NCBI RefSeq assembly: GCF_004101245.1
Contig: NZ_SCIN01000001.1
Span: forward strand, 696,784 to 760,783
Direction of reading: 5' to 3'
DNA from: Sphingomonas sp. UV9
GTDB lineage: Bacteria; Pseudomonadota; Alphaproteobacteria; Sphingomonadales; Sphingomonadaceae
Length of the DNA: 64,000 bases
The translations under genes and the position numbers were made by a program. This document shows positions 19,733 through 27,628 of this stretch, piece after piece (within the stretch, counting starts at the first letter, position 1; each line of letters opens with the position of its first letter). The notes beneath the pieces are model-generated. The model saw only the letters and a program-made list of their open reading frames with translations. It was not told where the DNA came from and made no database searches.

Positions 19733-20685
19733 TGCCCGCTGGCTTCCACGATCGTCACGGGGGTACCGGTGCCGGCACTCGCCAACGTCTCGCGCGTCAC
19801 CAGCAGCGTCGTGCCGGGCACCGTCACAGTCGCGAGCGCAGCGCGGAAGCCTTCCGCCAGATGCCCCTTGGCGCGGTCCTCCGCGGTCAATTCGGCGGTC
19901 CCGGGATCGCCCGCCCGCGCGTCGCCGGGCAATGGCAGCCGCAGCCAATGCTCGCCGTCCGCATCGATCGATTGCAGCGTGAACGCGGAGGTCCGCTCGA
20001 TCGGCGCGTCGAACGCGATCGCGCCGGAGCCGATCTCGATACCGTTGCGCAACACGACCACCCGCTTGTCGCGCCCGCTGATCACGATCGATACCGGGCC
20101 CTTGGGCGACCGCGCCGGATTCCACACGAAGTCCCCGCCGGTCGATCCCGCCGACGTCAGCATGCCCGGCTTGGCGGCCACCACCGGAACGCGCGCGTCC
20201 TGCGTGATGACGACGGTGATCCCCAGCCGGGTGATCCCGAACAGCAATTTGGCGAACGCGGGCGGCAGCCGGATGCAACCATGCGACGCGGGATAGCCCG
20301 GCAGATTGCCTGCATGCATCGCGATCCCGCCCCAGGTCAGCCGCTGCATGAACGGCATCGCTGCGTCCTTGTAGAGGTTCGACACGTGATCCGCGTCCTT
20401 CTGGAGCACGGTGAAGACCCCGGTCGGCGTCGCATGGCCATCGCTGCCGGTCGACACGGTCGAGACCCCGATCGCCACGCCGTTGCGGTAGGCATAGGCC
20501 TTTTGCGTGGCGAGGCTGACGATCACCGTCACGGGACCGGCCGGCGCAATCTCGGGCGCCCAGAGATATTCGCCGGGCTTGAGCTGCTCGATCCGGCCGT
20601 CGATGCTCGGGGGCATTTGCGCCGAAGCGGTGGCGGCGAAAACAAGGGCGAGCGCGAGGCTGCATGTCAGGCGGCGCATCGTCAT
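19729..20685 (-). CDS. L,D-transpeptidase (YkuD domain) with export signal
   Basis: A 318-residue periplasmic enzyme. The start is ATG 20685, giving signal peptide RLTCSLALALVFAATASAQ; the open frame further upstream is not protein-like. YkuD domain at about residues 50-190: VTVIVSLATQKAYAYRNGV, STGSDGHATPTGVFTV, and catalytic motif HAGNLPGYPASHGCIRLP with the nucleophilic Cys. These enzymes make 3-3 crosslinks in peptidoglycan or attach lipoproteins. The C-terminal 120 residues have no clear domain. It begins the leftward operon with the P-type ATPase and has a putative FixJ box 93 bp upstream. Confidence 0.88.
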
Positions 20686-20763
20686 GATGGATTCCGATCG
20701 AAGAGGTGTCGCCGAACACGGCGGTCGACCGGACGCTAGCGATCGCACCGCGCCGGCATCACC

Positions 20764-20778
20764 ATCGGAAACTACGCA
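20764..20778 (-). promoter_or_regulatory. putative FixJ box upstream of the transpeptidase-ATPase operon
   Basis: Minus strand TGCGTAGTTTCCGAT, 93 bp before the ATG at 20685. Identical to the island consensus at all positions. See 16459, 22285, 22311 and 31808 for the other copies. Confidence 0.6.
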
Positions 20779-20789
20779 CCGAATTGTCA

Positions 20790-20817
20790 CGATCCTCCCC
20801 CGCAAGGGGGAGGATCG
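20790..20817. terminator. strong GC-rich hairpin downstream of the VIT1 gene
   Basis: CGATCCTCCCCC, loop GCAA, GGGGGAGGATCG: a perfect 12-bp stem. It lies 24 bp after the VIT1 stop and just upstream of the FixJ-like box of the next operon, a good place to end the leftward BON-VIT1 message, though the T-run is on the plus side only. Its arms match the ends of the repeat at 59006-59132, so it may be a short form of that family. Confidence 0.55.
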
Positions 20818-20840
20818 TTTAGCCGTCCGCCTGATTGCTT

Positions 20841-21557
20841 TTACACCGCGCCGCCGATGAGCATCCCGATCGCCGCGGTCGCTGTCATCGCGAACGCGCC
20901 CCAGAACGTCACGCGGACCGTACCGCGCCAGACGATCGCACCCCCGGTCTTCGCGCCGATCGCACCGAGCAGCGCCAGGAACAGCAGCGAGCCCAGGCCA
21001 ACCGCCCAAACGAGCAGCCCCGGCGACACCACGAACACCGTCAGCAACGGCAGCGCCGCGCCGACCGTGAAGCTCGCCGCCGACGCGAACGCCGCTTGCA
21101 CCGGCCGCGCGCGCGTCCCGAGCGGGATGTCGAGTTCGTCGCGGGCGTGCGCGCCAAGCGCATCCTTCGCCATCAACTGCGCCGCGACCGTCGTGGCGGT
21201 AGCCTCTTCGACCCCGCGCGCGACGTAGATCGCCGCGAGTTCGGCCAGCTCGCCGCCCGGATCGTCGACCAGCTCGCGCCGCTCCCGCGCGAGTTCGGCA
21301 TTCTCGGTATCCGCCTGTGCGCTGACCGAGACATATTCGCCTGCCGCCATCGACATCGCGCCAGCGACCAGCCCCGCCGTCCCCGCGATGACGATCGCGC
21401 TCGTTTGGTCCGCACCCGACGCGGACGCCGCGGCGACGCCGATGATCAGGCTCGCGGTCGACACGATCCCGTCATTGGCGCCGAGCACCGCCGCGCGCAG
21501 CCAGCCGATCCGGTCGACGACATGGCGTTCGCCGTGGCTGGAGATCGCGCGTGCCAT
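20841..21557 (-). CDS. VIT1/CCC1 family membrane protein
   Basis: A 238-residue protein of the VIT1 (Fe/Mn transporter) family. ATG 21557 overlaps the BON gene stop by one base. IGWLRAAVLGANDGIVSTASLIIGVAAA at residues 14-41 is the family signature of the first membrane helix; a second helix follows (IVIAGTAGLVAGAMSMAAGEYVSVSAQ) with the conserved Met/Glu/Tyr run, then a cytoplasmic helical region rich in Glu that binds metal in homologues, and three C-terminal helices. Exports or stores Fe2+/Mn2+ in characterised members. It is the second gene of an operon with a putative FixJ box. Confidence 0.9.
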   Translation of the reverse strand: MARAISSHGERHVVDRIGWLRAAVLGANDGIVSTASLIIGVAAASASGADQTSAIVIAGTAGLVAGAMSMAAGEYVSVSAQADTENAELARERRELVDDPGGELAELAAIYVARGVEEATATTVAAQLMAKDALGAHARDELDIPLGTRARPVQAAFASAASFTVGAALPLLTVFVVSPGLLVWAVGLGSLLFLALLGAIGAKTGGAIVWRGTVRVTFWGAFAMTATAAIGMLIGGAV

Positions 21558-22207
21558 CACGCGATTTCGAGCAGATTCTCGACCTTCACCGCGCCCGGCG
21601 CTGCCCAGGCGGTGCGCTCGGCGACCATCCGGTCGTGCGGGGAATCGACCGAGCCGGTGAGCCGCACCGTGCCGCCGTCGACCGACACCTTGATCGTGTC
21701 GCCGTCGAAGAACCACGAGCGGTGCAGTGCGGTGCGGATATCGTTGCTGACGTCGGTGACGTCGACGCGCGGCTTCAGCGTGATGTGGTTGACCACGCCG
21801 ACCACCCCCGCGAGCGGCCGCACCGCCGCCTCCGCTGCGTCCCTCTGGAAATGCCAGTGCACCTCGCCGCGCAGGCTGACCCAGCCGTCCTCCACCTGCG
21901 CCTTGATGCTATCGTGCGGGACGGTCGTATCCCAGGAAAGCCGCTCGACGATCGCGCTGGCAATCGCCTCGTCGCCGCGCTTGAAGCGGTCCTCCAGCTG
22001 GACTTCGATCTGCTCGGCGACCGCTTTCACCCCATCGACGCGCGCCGCGGCCCGTTCGGCGGCGTATTTCGCCGCGTAGCTGCCCGCGTGACCACTCAGC
22101 GTGACGACGCCGTTGTTCGCGGTAACGCCGATATGCCCGGCGGGCACGCTCGGATCCCAGTTGAGTTCGGCAAGGACGGCTTTCTGCAATCTTGCGTCGT
22201 GGGACAT
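21557..22207 (-). CDS. triple BON-domain protein
   Basis: A 216-residue protein built of three BON repeats (about residues 3-70, 78-145 and 150-215). Each shows the pattern D..L...V..EL.....V....I.V...NGVVTLSG or GWVSLRGEV or GTVRLTGSVDS, ending with the hydrophobic-Gly segment. There is no signal peptide, unlike OsmY, so it is probably cytoplasmic, as for the BON proteins of many soil alphaproteobacteria that are induced by low oxygen or desiccation. BON domains are thought to bind phospholipid or small ligands. ATG 22207 begins MSHDARLQKAVLAEL; upstream frame is spurious. First gene of the BON-VIT1 operon. Confidence 0.88.
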   Translation of the reverse strand: MSHDARLQKAVLAELNWDPSVPAGHIGVTANNGVVTLSGHAGSYAAKYAAERAAARVDGVKAVAEQIEVQLEDRFKRGDEAIASAIVERLSWDTTVPHDSIKAQVEDGWVSLRGEVHWHFQRDAAEAAVRPLAGVVGVVNHITLKPRVDVTDVSNDIRTALHRSWFFDGDTIKVSVDGGTVRLTGSVDSPHDRMVAERTAWAAPGAVKVENLLEIA

Positions 22208-22284
22208 GACACGCTCCTGAAGACAGCGCGGAGAGGCCCGAGCCGATGCCCGCAAGCCTATCGATGCCGCCGATCGCCGACAGC

Positions 22285-22299
22285 ATCGGGAACTACGCA
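22285..22299 (-). promoter_or_regulatory. putative FixJ box upstream of the BON-VIT1 operon
   Basis: Minus strand TGCGTAGTTCCCGAT, 92 bp before the BON ATG at 22207. One change (C for T) from the commonest form. Shares the 172-bp divergent control region with the copy at 22311. Confidence 0.6.
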
Positions 22300-22310
22300 T
22301 GCCGCCTTAC

Positions 22311-22325
22311 TGCGTATTTTCCGAT
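22311..22325 (+). promoter_or_regulatory. putative FixJ box upstream of the universal stress gene
   Basis: Plus strand TGCGTATTTTCCGAT, 69 bp before the ATG at 22380 and pointing at it. The two boxes in this divergent region face away from each other with 11 bp between them, each directed to its own gene, which is hard to explain by chance. Confidence 0.55.
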
Positions 22326-22379
22326 CCTTTCACGCATCCCCCCGAACGCCGAAAGCACGGCCAAAGAGGGAGACCGCGC

Positions 22380-23189
22380 ATGACCTATTCGACCCTGATG
22401 GTGCATCTCGATGGCGGGCGCCCCAACGCTGCCCTGCTCGATGTCGCGGCGACGCTCGCCGACCGGTACGACGCCGCGGTGATCGGCATCGCCGCGTGCC
22501 AGCCGGTCCAGATCGGGGCGTGCGACGGCTATCTTGGCGGCGACTATGCGGTGATCGAGCGCGATATCGTCGCCGGCGAACTGGCCCGCGCCAAGACCGA
22601 GTTCCACGCACACGAACGGCTTTCCCGGCACACGCTCGAATGGCGCTCGATCCCGACGCTCGCCAATATCGCGCACGTCGTCGCGGAAAATGCGCGGTCC
22701 GCGGACCTCGTCATCACCAGCGCAGGACCCGGGTTCGCCGACCTTGCGACGCATGCCGATACCGGCGACCTGATCCTGCGCGCAGGCCGCCCGGTGCTGG
22801 TCGTTCCCGACGGCGCCGCCACCGCGACCTTCGAGACGGTCATGGTCGCGTGGACCGACACGCGCGAATGCCGCCGCGCGATCAGCGATGCGCTGCCGAT
22901 GCTCCATACCGCCGACCGTGTCGTCATCGCCGAAGTCGCGATCGACGCGATCGACGCGCGCGGGCCGATCAACGATGCCGCGGCCTGGCTCGCGCGCCAC
23001 GGCGTCGATGCGGACAAGATCGTCGCGCGGATGAAGGGCACCAGCATCGATACGCTCGCCGACGAGGTCGAGGCGGATCTCGTCGTCGCCGGCGCCTATG
23101 GCCATAGCCGGATCCGCGAATGGGCATTTGGCGGCGTGACCCGGACGCTGTTGCTGCGCGACCGGCGCTGCACCTTGTTGTCGCACTGA
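22380..23189 (+). CDS. universal stress protein, tandem UspA domains
   Basis: A 269-residue protein. Domain one at about residues 3-145 (STLMVHLDGGRPNAALLDVAATLADRYDAAVIGIAA, DLVITSAGPG), domain two about 155-268 (ETVMVAWTDTRECRRAISDAL, VDADKIVARMKGTSIDTLADEVEADLVVAGAYGHSRIREWAFGGVTRTLL). The second domain carries the G-2x-G-9x-G-S/T type ATP-binding run in modified form, GAYGHSRIREWAFGGVT. ATG 22380 has GGGAGA upstream. Soluble stress and persistence factor; linked to anoxia in several alphaproteobacteria. Divergent from the BON-VIT1 operon. Confidence 0.9.
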   Translation: MTYSTLMVHLDGGRPNAALLDVAATLADRYDAAVIGIAACQPVQIGACDGYLGGDYAVIERDIVAGELARAKTEFHAHERLSRHTLEWRSIPTLANIAHVVAENARSADLVITSAGPGFADLATHADTGDLILRAGRPVLVVPDGAATATFETVMVAWTDTRECRRAISDALPMLHTADRVVIAEVAIDAIDARGPINDAAAWLARHGVDADKIVARMKGTSIDTLADEVEADLVVAGAYGHSRIREWAFGGVTRTLLLRDRRCTLLSH

Positions 23190-23304
23190 GCCATGACCGG
23201 CGGCAGCAAGTATTTGCGGCCGTTCGCGGCCGTGAACCCAAGATTAGCGATCGGCGGGACAATCTTGTCGGCGATCACGATCGTCGAAGGAGTATTGGCG
23301 TATA

Positions 23305-25026
23305 GTGGATATTTGGCTTAACATGGGTCATGTTCCGATGTCGGAGGTCGAAACCTCGACGCCCGACGGATCGGAACCGTTCGTAGAACAAGGCCCGCGT
23401 CTCAATGACTTGCCGTTTCGTGCCACGAGCAACCGCACCGCCCGCATGATCGCGTCCCAGTCCCCCGACGATGCAGCCATATCCGTCGCGCGCGGCGATG
23501 CGATGCTGGCCGAGGAACTGGGGCTGCTGATCGACGGCGCGACGACCTACGCGATCTACATGCTCGATCCGCAGGGCCACGTGACGATCTGGAACCGCGG
23601 CGCCGAGCGGATCAAGGGCTGGGCCGAGGCGGAGATCATCGGCCGCGACGTCGCGATCTTCTACCCCGCCGACGATATCGCCGCGGGCAAGCCCGAGGCC
23701 GACCTCGCCCGCGCGCATGCCTGCGGCCGGATCGAGGAAGAGAGCTGGCGGGTGCGCAAGGACGGCTCCGAATTCCTCGCCGCCGTCACCATAACCGCGC
23801 TCCACGACGAGGCCGGCGCGCTGCGCGGGTTCGGCAAGGTGATCCGCGATATCACGCACGAGAAGGCCGCCGAGGCCGCGATCGTCCGGCGCGAGCATCA
23901 CTTGCGCTCGATCCTCAATACCGTGCCCGACGCGATGATCGTGATGAACGAGAACGGCATCGTCGCGTCGTTCAGTGCGGCCGCCGAACTCGTCTTCGGC
24001 TATGCGGCGAGCGAGGTGGTCGGACAGAACGTCGCGATGCTGATGCCGCAAGCCTATGCGCGCGATCACGACGCGCACCTGCGCAAATACCGCGTTGTCG
24101 GCGAGCGTCACGTGATCGGCAACGTCCGCCTCGAACGCGCGATGCGCAAAGGGGGCGAGACGTTCCCGATCGAACTGGCGGTGGGCGAGGCGTCGATCGG
24201 CGGCGAGCGGATCTTCACCGGCTTCATACGCGACCTCACCAACCGCCACGCGACCGAGCGCCGGCTGACCGAACTCCAGTCCGAACTCGTCCACGTTTCC
24301 CGCGTCAGCGCAATGGGCACGATGGCATCGACCCTGGCGCACGAGATCAACCAGCCGCTGACCGCGATCGCCAATTACCTGGAGGCGACGCGGGCGATGA
24401 TCGGCGACAGCGATGATCCGTTATTGGCCCCGCTGTTGGCCGATGTAGCCGAGGCGCTGGATCTGGCGGCGGCGCAGTCGTTGCGCGCGGGGACGATCGT
24501 CCGACGGCTGCGCGCGTTCGTCGACGGCGGCGACACCGGGTTTCGCGACGAACGGCTCGACCTGCTCCTCGAGGAGGCGACCAGCCTTGGCCTGCTCGGC
24601 GCGCACGAGGCGGGGATCACCGTGACCAGGCACGTCGCGCCGGGCGACGTCATGGTGCTGGTCGATCGCATCCAGATCCAGCAGGTCCTGGTCAACCTGA
24701 TCCGCAACGCGATCCAGTCGATGGCCTGCTCGCCCGTCAAAGTGCTGACGATCGCCACTGCCCCCGAACGCGAGGGCTGTATGCAGATCACCGTCGCCGA
24801 CACCGGGACGGGCATCGACACCGCCGTCCGCGCACGCCTGTTCGAGGCGTTCGCGACCACCAAGGAGGACGGCATGGGACTCGGCCTGTCGATCTGCCGG
24901 ACGATCGTCGAAGCGCATGGCGGGCGGATCTGGGCGGAGGGCGTCGCCACCGGTGGCACCGCGTTCCATTTCACCGTGCCGCTCGCCGCATTCCCCGTAC
25001 CAGACGAAGGCGACACCGATGACTGA
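23305..25026 (+). CDS. fixL: FixL oxygen-sensing histidine kinase
   Basis: A 573-residue cytosolic kinase with two PAS domains (about 70-190 and 200-318) and a FixL-type kinase core. The second PAS holds AYARDHDAHLRKYRVVGERHVIGN, with His255 at the place of the heme-ligating His of rhizobial FixL and basic residues after it that correspond to the oxygen-gating arginines. H-box STLAHEINQPLTAIANYLEATR has phospho-His at 346; N-box NLIRNAIQSM, G1 DTGTGID and G2 GMGLGLSICR follow. Deoxy-heme activates autophosphorylation in the family. Start GTG 23305 with AAGGAG 12 bp upstream; ATG 23323 is an alternative. Overlaps fixJ by 8 bp. Confidence 0.9.
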   Translation: MDIWLNMGHVPMSEVETSTPDGSEPFVEQGPRLNDLPFRATSNRTARMIASQSPDDAAISVARGDAMLAEELGLLIDGATTYAIYMLDPQGHVTIWNRGAERIKGWAEAEIIGRDVAIFYPADDIAAGKPEADLARAHACGRIEEESWRVRKDGSEFLAAVTITALHDEAGALRGFGKVIRDITHEKAAEAAIVRREHHLRSILNTVPDAMIVMNENGIVASFSAAAELVFGYAASEVVGQNVAMLMPQAYARDHDAHLRKYRVVGERHVIGNVRLERAMRKGGETFPIELAVGEASIGGERIFTGFIRDLTNRHATERRLTELQSELVHVSRVSAMGTMASTLAHEINQPLTAIANYLEATRAMIGDSDDPLLAPLLADVAEALDLAAAQSLRAGTIVRRLRAFVDGGDTGFRDERLDLLLEEATSLGLLGAHEAGITVTRHVAPGDVMVLVDRIQIQQVLVNLIRNAIQSMACSPVKVLTIATAPEREGCMQITVADTGTGIDTAVRARLFEAFATTKEDGMGLGLSICRTIVEAHGGRIWAEGVATGGTAFHFTVPLAAFPVPDEGDTDD

Positions 25027-25651
25027 GCCAGCCCGCACGGTCCACATCGTCGACGACGACGAGGCGATCCGCCAGTCGGTCGGCTTCCTGCTGCGCAAGG
25101 CCGGCTACGCGGTCGAGACCTATCCCGCGGGCACGCATTTCCTCAAGGCCGTGACACGCGAGACGCGGGGCTGCGTGTTGCTCGACGTCCGGATGCCCGA
25201 TCTCGACGGGTTCGCGGTGCAGGCGCGGCTCGCGCAGACCGGGATCGCGCTGCCCGTCATCATGCTGACCGGCCACGGCGACGTGACGCTCGCGGTTCGC
25301 GCGATCAAGGCGGGCGCGATCGAATTCCTCGAAAAGCCGTTCGAGCGCAGCGCGCTGCTGGCGGCGATCGAGTCCGCGCTGGCCCACGCCGCCCGCTCCG
25401 ACCGCGAGCACCTCGCCGCCGCCGATGCGGTCGTCCGGCTCGCCGCGCTGACTCCGCGCGAACGCGACGTGCTCGACGGGATGGTACTCGGCCGCCCCAA
25501 CAAGCTGATCGCCTACGACCTCGATATCGCCACCCGCACCGTCGAAGTCCACCGCGCCAACTTGATGGAGAAGCTGGCGGCACGCAGCCTGTCCGACGTC
25601 CTGCGCATCGCGTTCGCGGCCGGATTGGGGGAAGCGGCCGAGCCCGCCTGA
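25019..25651 (+). CDS. fixJ: FixJ response regulator
   Basis: A 210-residue NarL/FixJ-type regulator, ATG 25019 inside the fixL end (CCGATGACTGA). Receiver: VHIVDDDEAIRQSVGFLL, phospho-Asp in GCVLLDVRMPDLDG, Thr in IMLTGHGDV and Lys in FLEKPFER. LuxR-type HTH from about residue 140: LTPRERDVLDGMVLGRPNKLIAYDLDIATRTVEVHRANLMEKL. The domain order and spacing are those of FixJ. Partner FixL is directly upstream. I infer that it acts at the 15-bp motif shared by at least five transcription units within 16-32 kb. Confidence 0.92.
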   Translation: MTEPARTVHIVDDDEAIRQSVGFLLRKAGYAVETYPAGTHFLKAVTRETRGCVLLDVRMPDLDGFAVQARLAQTGIALPVIMLTGHGDVTLAVRAIKAGAIEFLEKPFERSALLAAIESALAHAARSDREHLAAADAVVRLAALTPRERDVLDGMVLGRPNKLIAYDLDIATRTVEVHRANLMEKLAARSLSDVLRIAFAAGLGEAAEPA

Positions 25652-25732
25652 CGCTCCCTCTACCCCTCGCCTTCTACGTACAGACGGGACGAAGTACGCG
25701 TGTCATCCACGGTCGGGACAAAGGACCGCCCG

Positions 25733-26155
25733 ATGACCGACCAGCGCACCTACATCCATGACGGCATCGGCGTTTCGCTGGTCGACGGCGACCCGGTGAT
25801 CCGCCGCGCGCGCCAGATCATGCTGGTTTCCGAACGCTACGACGTCCGCTCGTACGCGACCTGCGCCGCGCTGCTTGCCGACCCGCGATCGCGCGACGTG
25901 TCGTGCATCGTCGTCGATGTCGCAGGTGACGGCGAGGACGGCCGCGGCGTCGACGCGCTCCAGGCGATGCGCGCCTCGGGCTGGCGGGGAAAGGCGATCC
26001 TGCTCGACAGCGCCCTCCCCCTGCCCGCGCTGATCCACGCCGCCGAACGCCACGGCGACCGCATCCTCGACCGCACCACTGGCGACGCCCCCCTGCTTAC
26101 CGCGATCGCCGCCTCGATCGATCGCGGCTGGTCCACCTGGAACGCCGAGGGCTGA
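25733..26155 (+). CDS. single-domain, degenerate receiver protein
   Basis: A 140-residue stand-alone receiver-like protein. Start ATG 25733; an ATG-less GTG at 25700 in frame would add 11 residues. GVSLVDGDPVIRRARQIMLVSERYDVRSYATCAALLAD matches the first half of a receiver with an acidic pair reduced to D-G-D, and CIVVDVAGDGEDGRGVDAL contains a possible phospho-Asp. The switch Ser is in ILLDSALP, but the conserved Lys before beta5 is missing (RILDRTTGD). Such proteins beside FixLJ could quench phosphoryl flow, as FixT or single receivers do elsewhere; that role is inference. Confidence 0.65.
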   Translation: MTDQRTYIHDGIGVSLVDGDPVIRRARQIMLVSERYDVRSYATCAALLADPRSRDVSCIVVDVAGDGEDGRGVDALQAMRASGWRGKAILLDSALPLPALIHAAERHGDRILDRTTGDAPLLTAIAASIDRGWSTWNAEG

Positions 26156-26186
26156 CGGGAAGACCGTCGGTGTGCGGCCCCGCGCG

Positions 26187-26471
26187 CTAACTGGCGAGCT
26201 TGAGCGTGAGGCGAGGCCGGGCGGTCGCTTTGCACCGCGTCGGCGGTGTCACCACACGCTCGACCCGAAACACACGCCGCCGGGTCGCAGCCACCGGTTC
26301 GGCGATCGGGCACGGCAGCGTCGCGGCGAGTGCCGCCAGCGTCTCGCCATACAGCCGCGCGAGCGTCTCATGTGCAAGCCGCGCGCACGGCCCGGCCGCG
26401 GCATCGGCCATCACCCGGGTGGCGTCGAGGCGGCGCTGGAAATAGAGCATCTCGGTGTGGATAGCGTTCAT
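26187..26471 (-). CDS. small hypothetical protein at the end of the phosphoketolase operon
   Basis: A 94-residue basic protein. ATG 26471 (MNAIHTEMLYFQRRLDATRVM) has GGCGGGGA nine to fifteen bases upstream. The first half is a predicted amphipathic helix with alternating Leu, the second half is rich in Arg, Pro and Thr and ends RPRLTLKLAS. No domain recognised and no signal peptide. It lies 128 bp after acetate kinase on the same strand and converges on the receiver gene. Similar small basic proteins accompany low-oxygen operons in related genera as far as I recall, but I cannot name it. Confidence 0.5.
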   Translation of the reverse strand: MNAIHTEMLYFQRRLDATRVMADAAAGPCARLAHETLARLYGETLAALAATLPCPIAEPVAATRRRVFRVERVVTPPTRCKATARPRLTLKLAS

Positions 26472-26599
26472 GGCGAAGTCCCCGCCGGCCAGCCTTCGCC
26501 GCCGCACGATGCGGGTATCGAAGGGTTGATCCGTATCAAGACAGTAGCGCGGGTGGACGAAGCCGTCGGGACTCGGAAAGCACGTACCTGGCAACGGCG

Positions 26600-27628
26600 T
26601 CAGGCGAGCGCGGCGGCGTGGAGCGCGATCTGCGCGTCCTCCTGCGAGGGCATGATGCGGATCTCGAGCCCCGGCACCCACGCCAAGCCCGCACGGATCG
26701 CCTGGCCGGTCGCCGCATCGTTCTCGCCGATCCCGCCGGTCAGCACGAGCATGTCGGCACCCCCGAGCGAGGCGATCATCGCGGCGACCTGCTTGCACAC
26801 CGACCGCTCGAACATGCGGATGGCGAGGTCGGCATGGGCAGTTGCGGCGGCGCGGAGAACTCGCATGTCGCCAGACAGCCCGGATACGCCAGCCATACCC
26901 GATGCGTGATCGACCAATGTGGCCAGCGCCGCCGCGTCCAGTCCGGACTCGCGCAGGAGATACAGCAGCATGCCCGGATCGATATCGCCGGTCCGCGTCG
27001 CCATCATCACGCCGCCCGACGGGGTCAGCCCCATGCTGGTGTCGATCGAGCCGCCATCGCGAAGCACCGCCGTCACGCTCGCACCATTGCCGAGATGCGC
27101 GATCACCAGCCGCGGGGGCATGTCCTCGCCGAGCTGGCGGACAATCGACTCGCAGGACAGGCCGTGGAAGCCGTACCGCCGCACCCCGCCCGCCCGATAC
27201 GCATGCGGGATCGGCAGCGTTCTCGCGACGTCCGGCATCCCCGCATGGAACGCCGTATCGAAACACGCGACCTGCGGCACGCCCGGATAGCGTGCCTCCG
27301 CCGCCCGGATCAGTGCGAGCGATGCCGGCCCGTGCAGCGGCGCAAACGCACACGCCGCCTTCAGATCGGCCATCACTGCATCGTCGATCCGACAATGCGC
27401 GTCGCGGTGCGGGCCACCGTGGACGATGCGGTGGCCGATCGCCGCCGGCGTCGGCCATCCTCGCAACGCCGTCTCGATCGCGTCGAAGAACCGCGCATGA
27501 TCGTCGGTGGTCTCGATCGTCCCACCCACAAGCAGGTGCGGCTCCTCAACCACCGAATACAGCCCATATTTAAGCGACGACGACCCACTGTTGAGCGCGA
27601 GGACTAGGTTCCCCTCTAGCCCGACCAT
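26600..27628 (-). CDS. ackA: acetate kinase, short form
   Basis: Acetate kinase of the ASKHA fold: [17 protein letters not shown] (ATP/acetate loop with Asn), GHRIVHGGP (substrate Arg), [12 protein letters not shown] with its His and Asp, [13 protein letters not shown] (catalytic-region His), [32 protein letters not shown] and [12 protein letters not shown]. At 342 residues it is some 50 shorter than most AckA, chiefly in the loops of the first domain, and the second His of GFHGTSH is replaced by Cys. It converts acetyl phosphate to acetate and ATP. Its ATG overlaps the phosphoketolase stop by 13 bp, which matches supply of acetyl phosphate. Confidence 0.88.
   Translation of the reverse strand: MVGLEGNLVLALNSGSSSLKYGLYSVVEEPHLLVGGTIETTDDHARFFDAIETALRGWPTPAAIGHRIVHGGPHRDAHCRIDDAVMADLKAACAFAPLHGPASLALIRAAEARYPGVPQVACFDTAFHAGMPDVARTLPIPHAYRAGGVRRYGFHGLSCESIVRQLGEDMPPRLVIAHLGNGASVTAVLRDGGSIDTSMGLTPSGGVMMATRTGDIDPGMLLYLLRESGLDAAALATLVDHASGMAGVSGLSGDMRVLRAAATAHADLAIRMFERSVCKQVAAMIASLGGADMLVLTGGIGENDAATGQAIRAGLAWVPGLEIRIMPSQEDAQIALHAAALA

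Noticed and set aside
22311..22325. The box upstream of the universal stress gene as one half of a larger palindrome with 22285
   Set aside because: Both boxes do form an inverted pair, but single copies at the other three loci show that each works as a directional unit.
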